Assembly (NCBI GenBank): GCA_963210315.1
Contig: OY723284.1
Coordinates: 1,364,001-1,428,000, forward strand
Source: Rhynchopus euleeides
Lineage: Eukaryota > Euglenozoa > Diplonemea > Diplonemida > Diplonemidae
Direction of reading: 5' to 3'
DNA: 64,000 nucleotides
Shown: positions 50,171 through 60,395 of the stretch, piece after piece
How the letters are laid out: each line of letters begins with the position of its first letter
Position numbering within the stretch: position 1 is the first letter of the stretch
Made by a program: the position numbers and the translations under genes
The notes under the pieces: generated by a model
Databases searched by the model: none
What the model was told of the DNA's origin: nothing
Seen by the model: the letters and a program-made list of their open reading frames with translations, nothing else

Positions 50171-50673
50171 ATGCCCACTCCAGCCAACGACCCTGCGAAG
50201 GCAGGACGTGTGTGGATCACGGACAGCAACAGGAACGGCGCGGCAGCAAAGCAGGCAATGCACCCACCCAGCAAGGGCTTCGCGAAACACCCCTATGAGG
50301 CTTCTCCTAATAAGAAGGTGATGCGGTGCAGTGCGTGTGAGCGTGACGTTGATGCCCGGTTCGACTTCAGCATGTTCCAGGTATGCCTGCGTTCCGACAG
50401 AAAACCTTGTCGCGGTGAAAAGGGGTGGTTGACACGCGCTTTGGGTGGATAAAGCACAATATGCCTGATCTTGTTCGGACTCTGCGTGCAGACAGGTAGG
50501 GGTGTCCAGCACCGGTTCAACACACATGTTCCCCACAGCGGTATACAAGGACAGCGCGTGACAGGCTCTGCAAGGAGTGTGCCAAGGAGTACGTTGCGCA
50601 GCGTGCTGCTCAGGATGCAAGCCACGCAGCCCCCACCATGCAGCCTGTCAGTGGCAGCCGCAAAGGCCTCTGA
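50171..50673 (+). CDS. small CxxC-CxxC protein (two exons)
   Basis: Exon 1 is 50171-50380 (70 codons) and exon 2 is 50539-50673, joined in phase 0 to give 114 residues. The GT-AG intron (GTATGC ... CCCACAG) is 158 bases. The joined frame brings CSAC (C53, C56) and CKEC (C81, C84) into one unit with 24 residues between, typical of a zinc ribbon. The spacer FDFSMFQRYTRTARDRLC resembles treble-clef fingers. The N-terminal half is Lys/Pro-rich and probably disordered; the C-terminal tail is Ala/Gln-rich. A zinc-binding, possibly RNA- or ribosome-associated role is plausible but unproven. The ATG at 50171 follows the acceptor at 50139; an upstream in-frame ATG (50057) lies before it. Restoration of a Cys pair by the splice is good evidence that the intron is real. 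Confidence 0.7.
50381..50538 (+). other. spliceosomal intron (158 bp)
   Basis: CAG/GTATGC donor and CCCACAG acceptor; removal keeps phase 0 and joins the two CxxC halves. Confidence 0.75.
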
Positions 50674-51128
50674 TGAGGCTGTTGCGTGTTGCGAGCCGCT
50701 TCCAGAATTATGAGTGGTGTTGGTCATGCTAACAAACATGTTGTCAAGAAGTGCATAAGTTCTCAATACCCAACAACGCGTCGCGTTGCGGGTGTCTGTC
50801 CCTCGTAGATAGTAGCCTTAACTCAGCTTTGGCTGTACTGCCGGAATAGAATTCTCAAAAGGTGATAAAAAGCCAGCCCCAGAAGAAGGGCAAACCACAC
50901 ACAGACAATACATGGAACTCCAACAGCAGCCGGCTCACCGCCACAGCCACCCCCTCCCACCTCCCCGCCAAGAACCTGGGCCGGCACGTTCGCACCGGCC
51001 GAACCACTCCCTTTCGAACGGGCAGCATCGTCATCTCCCTCTGCTTCTTCCCCACCCCCATGAGTGTGCTTCCTTCTACTTCTCCTTCACTACCCCCATG
51101 AATGCAGGCCGTTACACGTGGCCCTTGC
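50674..51128. other. intergenic region, no gene seen
   Basis: C/T-rich from 50930, ending with CTACCCCCATGAATGCAG at 51106, a likely acceptor that would remove the in-frame ATG at 51102. Confidence 0.5.
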
Positions 51129-52016
51129 ATGGCCACGCCTTTGCCCATATGGAAGGGCGCAGGCTGTGCCCTGATAGCCATATGCTCCTTCTTCCTGGGA
51201 CACCACTGCGGGTCCTCTGGCACAGGCCCACTTGACGGGGAGCCCCACCCACAGCACCCCCACCGCTCCGACCACCCCGACGCCGCCGCTGACACGCTGC
51301 CTCCGGCAGCACCGCCTGCCGCTGCACCCCTGCTGGCCGGGCGACCTGCGGGGCTACGCTCCCTGGGTGACATCGGCAGGGCGATACACAGCGACAAGGT
51401 GGAGGTACACCGCTACCACATCCCGTATGAGTGGCACTTCGAGCGGCGCAGGTCGGAGCCCCTGAAGGTGTTGGAGATCGGGCTCGGCTGCCTCGGGCTG
51501 AAGGACGTGGGGCTTGGGATCAGGCTATGGGGTGAATACTTCCCACGCGCACACATCGATGTCATAGAGTACGACGCGCAGTGCGTCGAGAAGTTCCGGG
51601 GCACTCCGAAGCTCTCTGCGTGGGGTCCTGCAGGCGGTGCCGAGGTGCATGTGGGAGATCAGTCGGATGCAGCATTCCTGAAGGCCCTCGGGGAGCGCTC
51701 CGGGCCCTGGGATATTATCATCGACGACGGGTCTCACAAGTCGGAGCATCAGATGGCATCCTACACAGCGCTCCTGCCGTTCCTCAAGCCGGGCGGGAAG
51801 TTTGCCATCGAGGACCTGCAGACCTCCTTCTGGGATGGGAAGTGGGGTTTGCCAGGCACAGCCTACCACTGGCTGGGGACAGATGTGATGCGGTCCGTCC
51901 AGACCCGCAAAAAGAGCGGCCGGGATTATGAGTCGATCGACAGCTCCTTTAAGTCGACCATCAGCAGTGTGGACTGCCACCACTTCGTCTGCATCATGAC
52001 GCGGAGAGGTCCGTAG
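51129..52016 (+). CDS. membrane-anchored SAM-dependent methyltransferase
   Basis: A 295-residue class I methyltransferase. Residues 8-24 form one hydrophobic segment near the N-terminus, suggesting a type II Golgi/ER anchor or a signal peptide. A Pro/Ala-rich stem (about 30-75) follows. The SAM-binding motif VLEIGLG is at about 113-119, an acidic motif IDVIEYD comes next, then GDQSD (about 176) and IIIDDGSH (196-203). KPGGKFAIEDLQTSFWDG is characteristic of the MycE-like/sugar O-methyltransferase group. The likely role is O-methylation of a sugar or secondary metabolite in the secretory pathway; that is inference. The ATG at 51129 is chosen because the in-frame ATG at 51102 overlaps the probable acceptor. 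No intron is seen. Confidence 0.82.
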   Translation: MATPLPIWKGAGCALIAICSFFLGHHCGSSGTGPLDGEPHPQHPHRSDHPDAAADTLPPAAPPAAAPLLAGRPAGLRSLGDIGRAIHSDKVEVHRYHIPYEWHFERRRSEPLKVLEIGLGCLGLKDVGLGIRLWGEYFPRAHIDVIEYDAQCVEKFRGTPKLSAWGPAGGAEVHVGDQSDAAFLKALGERSGPWDIIIDDGSHKSEHQMASYTALLPFLKPGGKFAIEDLQTSFWDGKWGLPGTAYHWLGTDVMRSVQTRKKSGRDYESIDSSFKSTISSVDCHHFVCIMTRRGP

Positions 52017-52728
52017 TGCCGCCATAGGGGTAGGGCGGCGTGGGGTGGGGTGGGGGTGGCCCTCGTGGTTTCCTTGCCTTGCCCATCCACCACCCCACCC
52101 TTCGGGAAGCAACAGGGGTTCGGTCCCAGCCACACAGTCCGATTCTTCTCAAGTTGCCCGTCAGTAGGGGGGGCAGCGTGAGCCATGGTGGAGACTTGGG
52201 TGGGTGATTGGGGTGTCAAGACCTTCGTTCTACTTCTCCGATTACACTGTGTGCACTGCATGTCTGCCCAATCGTGTGGCGAGCCGCTGTGCACCATAGA
52301 TACAGCGATGTGTTTCTGGCATATTGAGGAAGTATTCTGCCGTAGATTTAACCAAGGACTGCGATGGCCTGCTGTGTGGCTGTGTTGCGATTGGCGCACC
52401 ACCTCCCTCTAGTGGAAAGAGGGTGGAAGCGATCGTCACCTCCCCTACCCCCCACCCACCCGACCCACCCTTATAGTTGCAGGCTGTGCTCTGTTCTGTG
52501 CTGATGAATGGATTTAGGCAACACCCTGCCCGCCTGGAAAAGAAAATGCCGGCGGTGCATCTTCGACAAGCAGACACAAGTTCACCCCCACCACGCAGGA
52601 CAGGACCCTCTGCCAGGCAGAGGCCGCCACACTGCCCATCGGGGAGAGACTTTTCTCTCTCTACACACCACGCGCACGCGCGTGAAAAAAATATTTCACG
52701 GCTGTCCCACCCCCACCCCCACCCCGCG
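52017..52728. other. intergenic region, no gene seen
   Basis: Mixed G- and C-rich spacer; the last 40 bases are a CCCCCACCCCCACCCC tract directly before the next ATG. The frame of the next gene is open through this DNA, but the codons are low-complexity. Confidence 0.45.
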
Positions 52729-54987
52729 ATGTCCCAACAACTCGATGCATTCGTCGGCGCTGCCGCCGACGTGAAATACCGCGGCGGCGTGAAGGGCGTC
52801 TCTCTGGAGCCCTGCGTTGTGCTCGGCGCATCCCCCTCCGGCAGATCCCTCCGCTGCGCCTACACCGATCCACGCTTCGACCCCCCATCCCCACCGCCTG
52901 CGGCAAACCCCTCCACCACCACCACCCCCACCCCCACCAACGCTGCGATATTCGAGGTCCCGCTGGACAGCCTCAGCAAGGATCTGGTCATCCGACACTC
53001 CCGCCCGCTTCCTCTGGGGTGGAGTGCGGGTTTTATCCTTCAGGGCTTCGAGAGGGATCTCCCTCGGGGTTCGCTGTTCTGCCTGCCCCTCCCCGCAGGG
53101 GCTGCAGCTGCAGGCGGGGCGGAGCCACGCTATGCCGGGTGCTCGCGCTGGGCAGAGGCAGTGATAACGTACAACACGCAGGAGGTGGAGGCGATGCCAG
53201 CCCGACCTAACAAGAACAAGCTTTTCATAACAGACAAGGAGTCGGGCCTGCTGGCCCAATCCGAGAGGATCCGCACCAGCTTCTACTCCACACGGTCCTG
53301 GCGGGACGTCCTGCGGTTCCCAGTCGGGGGTGGTGGTGGTGGTGCCGGCGACAACAACAACGTCACCCCACCCCAGGGAAACACCCACATCTTCACCGAG
53401 GAGGTTGTACCTCGGATCTGCCTCCCTGGAGTGCCCCTCAGCGCCTCCGAGCCCCAAAGCTCTGCAGAGGAAACCGCGGCTCTCCTTCGGAGCAGCCGGG
53501 CCTATATTGTATGGAGGGATGTGCCTGTCAGCTGTGTTGCCGACACGGAGCACTACCAGCGGGACCCCTGCTGGGTGGATCCCTCGAAAGCGCCTGCGAG
53601 CGAGTTGGTGTTTGGGCTGCAAAGGGAGGAGCCTCCGCCACGGCGCTCGCAGGCGAAGGCTGCTGCGGAGCAGGAGGAGGAGGAAGATGAAGAGGAAGAA
53701 GAAGAGGAGGGACAGGAGGAGGAGAGCGCGACCCCCGCGCCGGTGCCCCCTCAGCAGAGGTCAGGGCACTGCCCTGCTGCGACGGCGTGCAACGAGGCGT
53801 TTTTCACAGCGAGGGTTATCAGGCATAAGGAGCAGGAGCAGGACAGGCGCCAGCGCCAGCTCCACCCCCCCCACGGCTGCTGCTCCCCCGAGGCAGCCGG
53901 GTGTGTCTCTGCCGCCCTGACCCTGGTGGCCTACGCCACGGCGATGGCGGAGGAGCGCTCTTCCGCACTGCTCCACCCCGCGGAACCCCCTGTGGTGCAG
54001 GGGAAGAAGACTGCTGCAGAGAGGAGGCAGCTGGAGGCATCGCTCCGTTTCGCGGAGATGTTCCGCGAGCCCCCTGCGACCCGCCTGTCCCGCATTGCGT
54101 CGCGTGTGGAGGGGGAGCGTGCCCGGCGGCTCGACGCCTTCATCCGCTCTGGCCCCGGCGGGCACCGCCCCCTGAAGGACAAGCTGCGGAATAAGGTGCG
54201 GAAGGGGCGTGTCGAACTTTTCATAGCCTCGGGGGATAGCCAGATCCCCCGGTGTGGGGCGTGCGGTGATGCAAAGCTGGTCTGGCCTGGGTCATCCGCG
54301 GCAGCCGCCTCGCAGCTGCATGGTGGGGAGCGCAGGGGTGAGCGGTGCCGCCCGGTCGGCACCCTCGGGGCAGACATGGTTCTTTCACCGGGATCCTCCT
54401 TCATCTCCGCCCCGATATGCGCCTCAGAGATCCACGGCGCCCTGTGGCCCCCGGAGGTGAACTCCGTGAAGGGTAATGCCCATTTCGCCCTCTCCCATCT
54501 CCTCCGGGTCTGCAGGCTGTACGACGCGAAGATCGATGCCCGGTTTAAGTCGTGGGGTGGGAGGGACACGCTCCGGCTGGGCTTGGTGCTGTGCTACCCC
54601 GTGCCGCGTGCGGAGAGGGATGGGTCCTTTGGGCTGACCCTGCAGGTGTCGGTGGCGGAAGAGGAGTGTGTCAGGCCCAAGGCGTGTGGTGTGGGAGAGG
54701 GGGCAGGCGCCGGGCGGAACCCGGCGTGGCTGTCGCAGTCAGAGAGGAAGTATTTCCTGTGGTATATTGCCAGCATGCGTGCCTTGAAGGTATGAAGGGA
54801 AGGGGAGAGGCGGTGGTGATGCGAGGAGAGGGGAGGGGGGGGTTGCATCAAGGGCGGGGGAGGGGGTGTGTTATTCCACCATGCATATGAGCCCATGCGA
54901 CATACTTTATTCAACCCACACCATCCCTCAACTTCGCAGGTTCTGCACCACTGCTGCGATGCTGACCTGACCTCGCCTGACTGGTGA
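52729..54987 (+). CDS. hypothetical protein with acidic and CxxC segments (two exons)
   Basis: Exon 1 is 52729-54789 (687 codons) and exon 2 is 54940-54987 (15 residues and stop), giving 702 residues. Without splicing the protein ends two codons later at 54795. I favour splicing because AAG/GTATGA is a good donor, CTTCGCAG a good acceptor, and exon 2 is open in phase 0. The protein is unrecognised. Visible parts are an N-terminal domain (MSQQLDAFVGAAADVKYRGGVKGVSLEPCVVLG), a Pro/Thr linker near 62-76, a long Glu/Asp run near 316-330, a basic helix (about 425-500), and RCGACGD near 508. Its RHKEQEQDRRQRQ stretch may form a coiled coil. No membrane segment or targeting peptide is evident. The start is the first ATG after the C-rich tract. 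Confidence 0.65.
54790..54939 (+). other. probable spliceosomal intron (150 bp)
   Basis: AAG/GTATGA donor, CTTCGCAG acceptor, phase 0. It adds a 15-residue tail to the upstream protein. Confidence 0.5.
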
Positions 54988-56193
54988 ACGGTTCGCGTTT
55001 CGTGAGGAGCTCGCTTTGCAGCGGATTGCATCTGGGCTGCGTCATTTCAAATGCAAATCCGGGGCCTTAGCATATCCGTGCCGAAATGCGTCAACCTTTG
55101 TGTGGCAGCGTGTGCCACACACCGGAGGGGGTGGGAAGTTCTGCTGTGTGTCGGAGCCCTGAGGCCACAGCAGACGCACCAGCTGAGTCACCGTGGCTGT
55201 ATTGCATAAAAGTTCTTTGGAGTTGTGCGAACAACGCAGGAAGCTTTGCGACGCAGATCATGCAGGGCACACCACACCCGCAGCAGGCGTGTGGGGTGTT
55301 GTTCACTTCTATTGCCGAGAAGTTTTACCACAAACAGGGCTCCTGCCAGTGCCACACCATGGCGAAAGGGCAGTGCTTTGGGGCAACAAAGCCAAGCCTC
55401 CACAGCAGGGCTGCTGGAGTGGTGTTTCTTATGTTAATTTTCCCGGCTTTGGCGCACAAAACAATTTGTCACTCTGTGGAGACGCAGGGATCTGTTCGAT
55501 CGCTGCGTCCGTGCATTTTCTCAGGCGATTGCGCTAGGTGTGCGGAGGGGCCAAGAGGAGGCATTCAGGGCATTCGCCCTTAACGTCTCACCAGTCTAGC
55601 ACTGCCTAGCTTGACGTATAGTTAGTTGTGTGCAGTTGTGGTGTGTCTTATGCCTACGCCCTCCAGCAAAGGAAAGGGTGAGTGTGTGCAGTTGTGTGGT
55701 GCTACTTAGGAGAGTTCCGGCGTGAGTATGCCTCTCGGCGGGTGTGTCCTGACGTTCAGATAAGCCACCCACGCGTGTCTGTGGTGTCGTTTATTCTTTT
55801 ACTAGTTACGAGCGACGAAGCGTAGCGAAGTCGCGAAGTAACGAAGGAAATCGTACGACTGAAGCTTTATAAGGATCACCTTCATGCCACTTCACAGGGG
55901 CTTACACAGCCTTTGACACAGGAGTGTGCGCTCAACAAAAAGTAGCCCGGATCTGCCTTTTTGCAGTTGCTGGGCAGGGTGTTTCTCTTATTATAGCGAA
56001 AGGAGTACGATTTTAGATCGCATTGCGGCAGAGAGCCCTGCATGTCCTGACCAGCGACCCCCCTGCCCCTGTGTGGCGGTGCACACCGCCCCCCTCGCCC
56101 CCTCTTCTGCCCAGCAACGGCGCTGCCTGCTCCCTCCACTATAGCTGCCACACCACAGGCCGAGCCTCTCTCACGAGGCCTCGTTGCTCACAC
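54988..56193. other. intergenic region with one interspersed element
   Basis: It carries element copy B at 55797-56014. The stretch 55080-55580 has open frames on both strands but no recognisable protein. A ACCACACCACAG-type acceptor ends just before 56160. Confidence 0.45.
55797..56014. mobile_element. 215-bp interspersed element, copy B
   Basis: It matches 18482-18696, with the first 75 bases nearly identical and the rest diverged by substitutions and short indels. Flanks are unrelated, so it is a dispersed element and not a segmental duplication. Confidence 0.65.
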
Positions 56194-56601
56194 ATGTCTG
56201 TGTCCTGCGAAGCGCGTCTGCGGCAGCTGCAGGGTGAGATGCGTGTTGCAAGCGCTCTCCGTCTGGAGGTTGCACGCAGGGAGACGGCGCTGCGTGGCGA
56301 CTCAGGCCCGCTTGTGAGGCTGGCTTCGTTTTACACCGCACGTGCCGCCTGTATGAAGGATAGAACAGCGGATGTGTCGGCAGAGTGCACAGCCCAAATC
56401 AGCGCACAGCTGTCCAACCTGCAGAACGCTGCGCTTGGCACGATGCTGCGCACTCAGCTGGAGGCGGCCCAGGCACGCAACGAGATGATGTTCGAGTTCC
56501 GTGCCCAGCTGTCCGCCATCCCTTCTGTGATGTCGCCCCGCAGAGGTGCCTCGCGTGCATCTGCCCTTGATCACGTTTCTTACCTACGGCGCCTGGGGTG
56601 A
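56194..56601 (+). CDS. small helical hypothetical protein
   Basis: A 135-residue protein without known family. Residues 1-100 are almost fully helical, with Leu/Ala repeats (RLRQLQGEMRVASALRLEVARRETALR, divided here as seen), and include several Cys. The tail is Ser/Arg-rich. A coiled-coil dimer is plausible. The ATG at 56194 follows a CCACACCACAG acceptor by about 35 bases. The frame is open upstream, but those codons are Pro-rich and lie before the AG. GC3 is high like its neighbours. The small size and missing homology make this the weakest of the called genes. Confidence 0.5.
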   Translation: MSVSCEARLRQLQGEMRVASALRLEVARRETALRGDSGPLVRLASFYTARAACMKDRTADVSAECTAQISAQLSNLQNAALGTMLRTQLEAAQARNEMMFEFRAQLSAIPSVMSPRRGASRASALDHVSYLRRLG

Positions 56602-56943
56602 TGTTCCCTTCTCCCCCGTTGTACTGTACACCCAAGTTTGTAGAGGAGTCGGAGTAATGAATGCTTGCACTGTAGCTCGGCAGGTTAGAGATACGTGGTT
56701 CTTCTCCCTGCACCCCACCCGGTTTCCCTGCCATTGCAAACACGGCGTGTCTTTTGCAGGATGTGCAGGCCAGGCCTGGATCACCTGCTCTTGATAGGAT
56801 ACACATCACACACCCATCCCACACTGCACTGCACGCCTTCAGATTACTCAACACACCCTCGGGTGGGCTGATCTTAACGGCAGGCCAACAGCCAGTCACG
56901 ACACAGCGTCGTCAGCAGGCCACACAGGCCAGCTAAGGGACGA
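56602..56943. other. intergenic region, no gene seen
   Basis: CA-rich spacer; no coding frame that I can support. Confidence 0.4.
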
Positions 56944-57734
56944 ATGGCCTTCCTGGGGCTGACGTACACGGGGCCGCAGAGTGTGTTCCAGGTATACCAG
57001 GTGGTGTTCTGTCTGCAGAAGGATAGTTTCGGTGCAAGAGCGAATCGGCCCATTTTTTGTCGTCGGGGAGGGATCTCCACACAGGGACACACCGCGCACA
57101 CAACTGCCTACAAACCGAGTTGCCCCTCTCCCCCTCTCGCCCCACCTCACCACCCCCTGCAGTACCACGACAGAGAGCCGAACACCTTCAACCAGAGCCT
57201 TGTCAACACGGTCCCGCCTGAGCAGCACCCGCCTGAGATCCAGCAGATCGGGTGGACGAAGAACGAGCTGAATCTGGCAGAGCTCTACCCGGAGAAGACG
57301 CCCCTGCGCCAGCTGAAGAAGCAGGCGCAGGAGCTGACACGCAAGGCCACCACAGAGCACACCTCTGGCGAGGCCTACCGCAACGGCATCAACAAGCACA
57401 GCAGAGGGACGTACAACCCCCAGCAGAAATGGCATGCACCCATCACCTCCGCACAGTCCTACGGCTGGAGCGACAAGCAGCCAGGTGCTGACGAGGGTGT
57501 GATGTCTGACCCGAAGGTATGCGCAACGGCGGAGGTTGTAGAGGGGGGGGATATGAGGATTACAGAAAGGCAGGGTCAAAATAGGGGAGGGGGCAGCCCA
57601 GGCCCACTCGCTCTCTAGCCTACTTCTTCAGTATCACCACGACCACCACCACACCCACCCTTCAACAGTTCCACAAGGTTTCGTCAGAGGAGGCTCGGTA
57701 CGCCGAGGCGATGACGAAGCAAGGCATGATCTGA
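56944..57734 (+). CDS. conserved-looking small protein, possibly ciliary (three exons)
   Basis: Exons 56944-56991, 57163-57516 and 57669-57734 join in phase 0 both times to give 155 residues. The donors are CAG/GTATAC and AAG/GTATGC, the acceptors CCCTGCAG and TTCAACAG. The protein begins MAFLGLTYTGPQSVFQ and is rich in Asn/Gln/Thr. It contains EQHPPEIQQIGWTKNELN, a Lys-rich middle, and APITSAQSYGWSDKQ near residues 112-126. Short proteins with an xxSYGW-type motif and no hydrophobic segment are common among axonemal microtubule-inner proteins, so a flagellar role is a reasonable guess, but I cannot name a family. The exon structure is convincing because three independent pieces keep one frame and end in one stop (TGA at 57732). 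Confidence 0.7.
56992..57162 (+). other. spliceosomal intron (171 bp)
   Basis: CAG/GTATAC to CCCTGCAG with a long C/T tract before the acceptor; phase 0. Confidence 0.8.
57517..57668 (+). other. spliceosomal intron (152 bp)
   Basis: AAG/GTATGC to TTCAACAG; phase 0; an in-frame stop (57616-57618) lies inside the intron. Confidence 0.8.
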
Positions 57735-58460
57735 TGAGGGAGCTCAGAGGAAAACCGCCTCACGGAAAGTCGTCTCATCTGCAGACACACACACACGTTA
57801 ACCTCGGGGACTATCCTCTACCCCGCCACTGTGGCGTGTCGCATCGCTTTTCCAAGCGCTGTGCCAAGCGGCAGGAGGGGTCGGGGGGAGTGGGGACTGG
57901 CTTGCAAGCCCTGGAGAGCTCACCCCCAAAACAGACCAGAGAGAGATCGCATCGTTGAGCGAAGGTGTCTTTTCGAGGGCGCTCGTTGTGCACCCTCCTT
58001 TTCCTGCTGTAGAAATATTCACGTGTCTCTGCCGCAGGGGGGGGGGAGGGGGGACAGCTCTGGTGGCGATATTCACACTTGAAGCATACGAGAGAGAGGG
58101 AGAGAAAGCTGCCCCCACCCACACCCTCCACACCCTCCACACCCCCCCCTGCTTGTTGCCAACTCACAACAGTGTCAACTCATACGTCGAGGGGGGGGGG
58201 GTAGGAGTGGGGCGTGCGTATGCGTGTGTGTGTGTGGGAGAGGACTGGGGGCAGAACCACACAACTCGCCTTTGTGTGTGGGCTGTCCCCCCTCCTCCTC
58301 CCCCCCCCCCCCAAGAAGTTGCACCTCTCTATTACTTCTCCTGTGCACCGCCCCTTCCCCCCCCCCTCCCCCCCGTCACACTGCATTATAGTGAAGGGGG
58401 TGCGGGGTGTGTGTGTGGGGGGGGGGGGGGGGGGGTGGTGGGGCGTCCCCTTTTGTGCAC
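57735..58460. other. intergenic region, no gene seen
   Basis: It contains C-runs and a 27-base G-rich run at 58409-58436 that could form a G-quadruplex on the + strand. A similar C-run is at 58300. Confidence 0.45.
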
Positions 58461-59918
58461 ATGGTGCACCAAGACGAGTTTGACCACGAGGGGGTGGAAG
58501 CGCACGTCCTCCGCGCATTCCCGACATCGCGCCTGGAGCAGCACCGCATCCTGAAGGCTCCGGGGAAGGGGGGCGACGCCCCGCCTTCCCGACGCACCGC
58601 CACGGCTGCCGCGGCATCTCCTGGGGAGAAGCCCTGCAAAAGGGCAGAAACACCCTTACCCCCCGACGCCGTGCGGACCCGCTTGGCGGGCCATGCATTT
58701 GCCGCTATCTGCTGCGAAGCAACCTGCGCATCATCTCCAACCTCCTCAGCCCCCTCACCGACGCCACCCCTACCCGTGTCCGCCCTGCAGCAAGCCATGC
58801 GTGTGGAGTGGCTTGAATCCACCACACCAATCACCCTTGACGCCCTTCTCCTCCTCCCTGGCCTCGCCTCGATGGTGCACCGCTGCGAGGCAACCGTGAC
58901 CCTCCACAGGCCGCAGCAGAGCAGGGCAACACCTGCAGGGCATCTCGGCCCGCAGGGGCTTTGGATGGGGCTGAATGGGGCGGAGCAGCGCGCCTGCGGC
59001 GCGAAACCCTCTGCCCCGCAGGCGAAGGGGAAGCCACCGAGGAAGCGGCGCCGCGAGGCTCCGTCGCGGTATGAGTCTCTGCAGCTGCTGGGGCCGGAGT
59101 GCCTCAAGGCGGGGTTTCTGACTGACGCATCCGCTGCCAGGCTGAGGGCGTTGGGGCCGTTCTGCGCGGCACTCGCCTTCACCACACCCCAGCATGGGGA
59201 GCGGGCGGACGGAAACAGAGAGAGCAGCACACCGCCACCGCCACCACCTCTCCCCAGACACGCCCCGGGGGGCTCCGCCTTGTGGCGCCTCCGGCGCGCG
59301 GAGGTTCGCACCCAGTGCCTCGACGGGGCTGGGCCTGCCTCAGGGGTGCCCTCCGGAGCAGCGGCAGCAGGCTGCAGCAGCGGAGGAAATGGAGGTGGTG
59401 GTGGCGGGGGCAACGTGGAGGGGCCCCTCACCTCCCTCAGCTCTGCGGTGCGTGAGCTGGCAGAGCAGGTCGCCGTCTCCGCCATCGGGGGCGATCCCAC
59501 TGCCTGCCCTGCCGAGGCCCAGCTGGAGGCGGGGTGGGGCAGCGGCGCCGCCGCCACCACCACCACCACCACCACCCCCTCCCTCTGGGTGGTGTCGGTG
59601 TCAGCCCCCCTCTCCCACGCCTGGGCTTCCCAAGCCTTGGAACTCCTCGGCAGCGCATCCACCACGCCTGGCGTGCGCTGGGGGCTGCTGGAGGTCGCCC
59701 CTCAGGGGGGGTTGAGGGGTGGTGGTGGTGGTGGTGGTGGTGGTAGTGTGGGGGATGGCTGCCGGCTGGCGGTGCCGCGGTGCACGCCTTGGGTGTGTCG
59801 GGGGGGGCGGCCGGAGGTGCATGATGTGTGTCTCGATGTTGGGACTGCGGAGAGGTGGTTTGCGCAGGGGGGTGTGGTGTTTACCCACACGCAGAGGGTG
59901 ACGGGGGATCAGTGCTGA
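58461..59918 (+). CDS. hypothetical protein rich in Ala, Pro and Gly
   Basis: A 485-residue protein without a recognised family. Likely folded segments are residues 70-160 (HAFAAICCEATCAS, later MRVEWLESTTPITLDALLLLPGLASMVHRCE) and the C-terminal 100 residues (LWVVSVSAPLSHAWASQALELLG ... VHDVCLDVGTAERWFAQGG). Between them are a nuclear-localisation-like PPRKRRRE near 193-200, polyproline near 262, and Gly, Thr and further Gly runs. These runs match CCA/GGT microsatellite-like DNA (near 59550 and 59720) and may be slippage-derived. The start is the first ATG after a G-run; no acceptor-like tract is obvious beyond the C-rich DNA at 58300-58375. A real gene is likely from the length and GC3, but its function is unknown. 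Confidence 0.55.
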   Translation: MVHQDEFDHEGVEAHVLRAFPTSRLEQHRILKAPGKGGDAPPSRRTATAAAASPGEKPCKRAETPLPPDAVRTRLAGHAFAAICCEATCASSPTSSAPSPTPPLPVSALQQAMRVEWLESTTPITLDALLLLPGLASMVHRCEATVTLHRPQQSRATPAGHLGPQGLWMGLNGAEQRACGAKPSAPQAKGKPPRKRRREAPSRYESLQLLGPECLKAGFLTDASAARLRALGPFCAALAFTTPQHGERADGNRESSTPPPPPPLPRHAPGGSALWRLRRAEVRTQCLDGAGPASGVPSGAAAAGCSSGGNGGGGGGGNVEGPLTSLSSAVRELAEQVAVSAIGGDPTACPAEAQLEAGWGSGAAATTTTTTTPSLWVVSVSAPLSHAWASQALELLGSASTTPGVRWGLLEVAPQGGLRGGGGGGGGGSVGDGCRLAVPRCTPWVCRGGRPEVHDVCLDVGTAERWFAQGGVVFTHTQRVTGDQC

Positions 59919-60395
59919 GTGGGGGGGAGGGAGGGGGGGGTGATTGTGGTGTTGTGTTGTGTTCTGTTGAGAGAGGGAGGGAGAGAGAGAGACGGAGGCT
60001 TCCCCGGGGGGTGGTGGGTTGAAGAGAGGGAAATGGGGTGTCATAAACAGAGCTCGATCATCTTGGATCTTCCCACCCCACACCCACCCCCCCGAGCAGC
60101 TTTGGTGCTGGGTGATTTACTTTTCCATTCACTCTCGACGATCAAACCCCCCCGAGCAGCTTTTCGTGGAGGCAAATCACTTCGGCGGAGAAATAGGTTA
60201 AAACAACACCCACACCACAGGCGAGAGGGTGTCACACTCCCACCCGCCCCCACCCCCCCTCCCCCTCCAATACAATACACACAAGGGCGCCCATATCCCG
60301 GTGGCCGACCCTTTCTTTCTCCGCCGAAAGATTATACACGGCATACTTCTCTACTTGACAGCCCCTCCACCACCCCCACCCCCACCCCGCAGTGC
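59919..60395. other. intergenic region, no gene seen
   Basis: G-rich then C-rich; two short direct repeats CCCCCGAGCAGCTTT occur near 60090 and 60149. The final CCACCCCCACCCCCACCCCGCAG tract ends at 60392, three bases before the phospholipase ATG. Confidence 0.5.
60369..60392 (+). promoter_or_regulatory. putative trans-splice acceptor before the PLD gene
   Basis: C-rich tract ending in CGCAG at 60392, three bases before the ATG. The frame is open upstream, but only through this low-complexity sequence. Confidence 0.5.
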
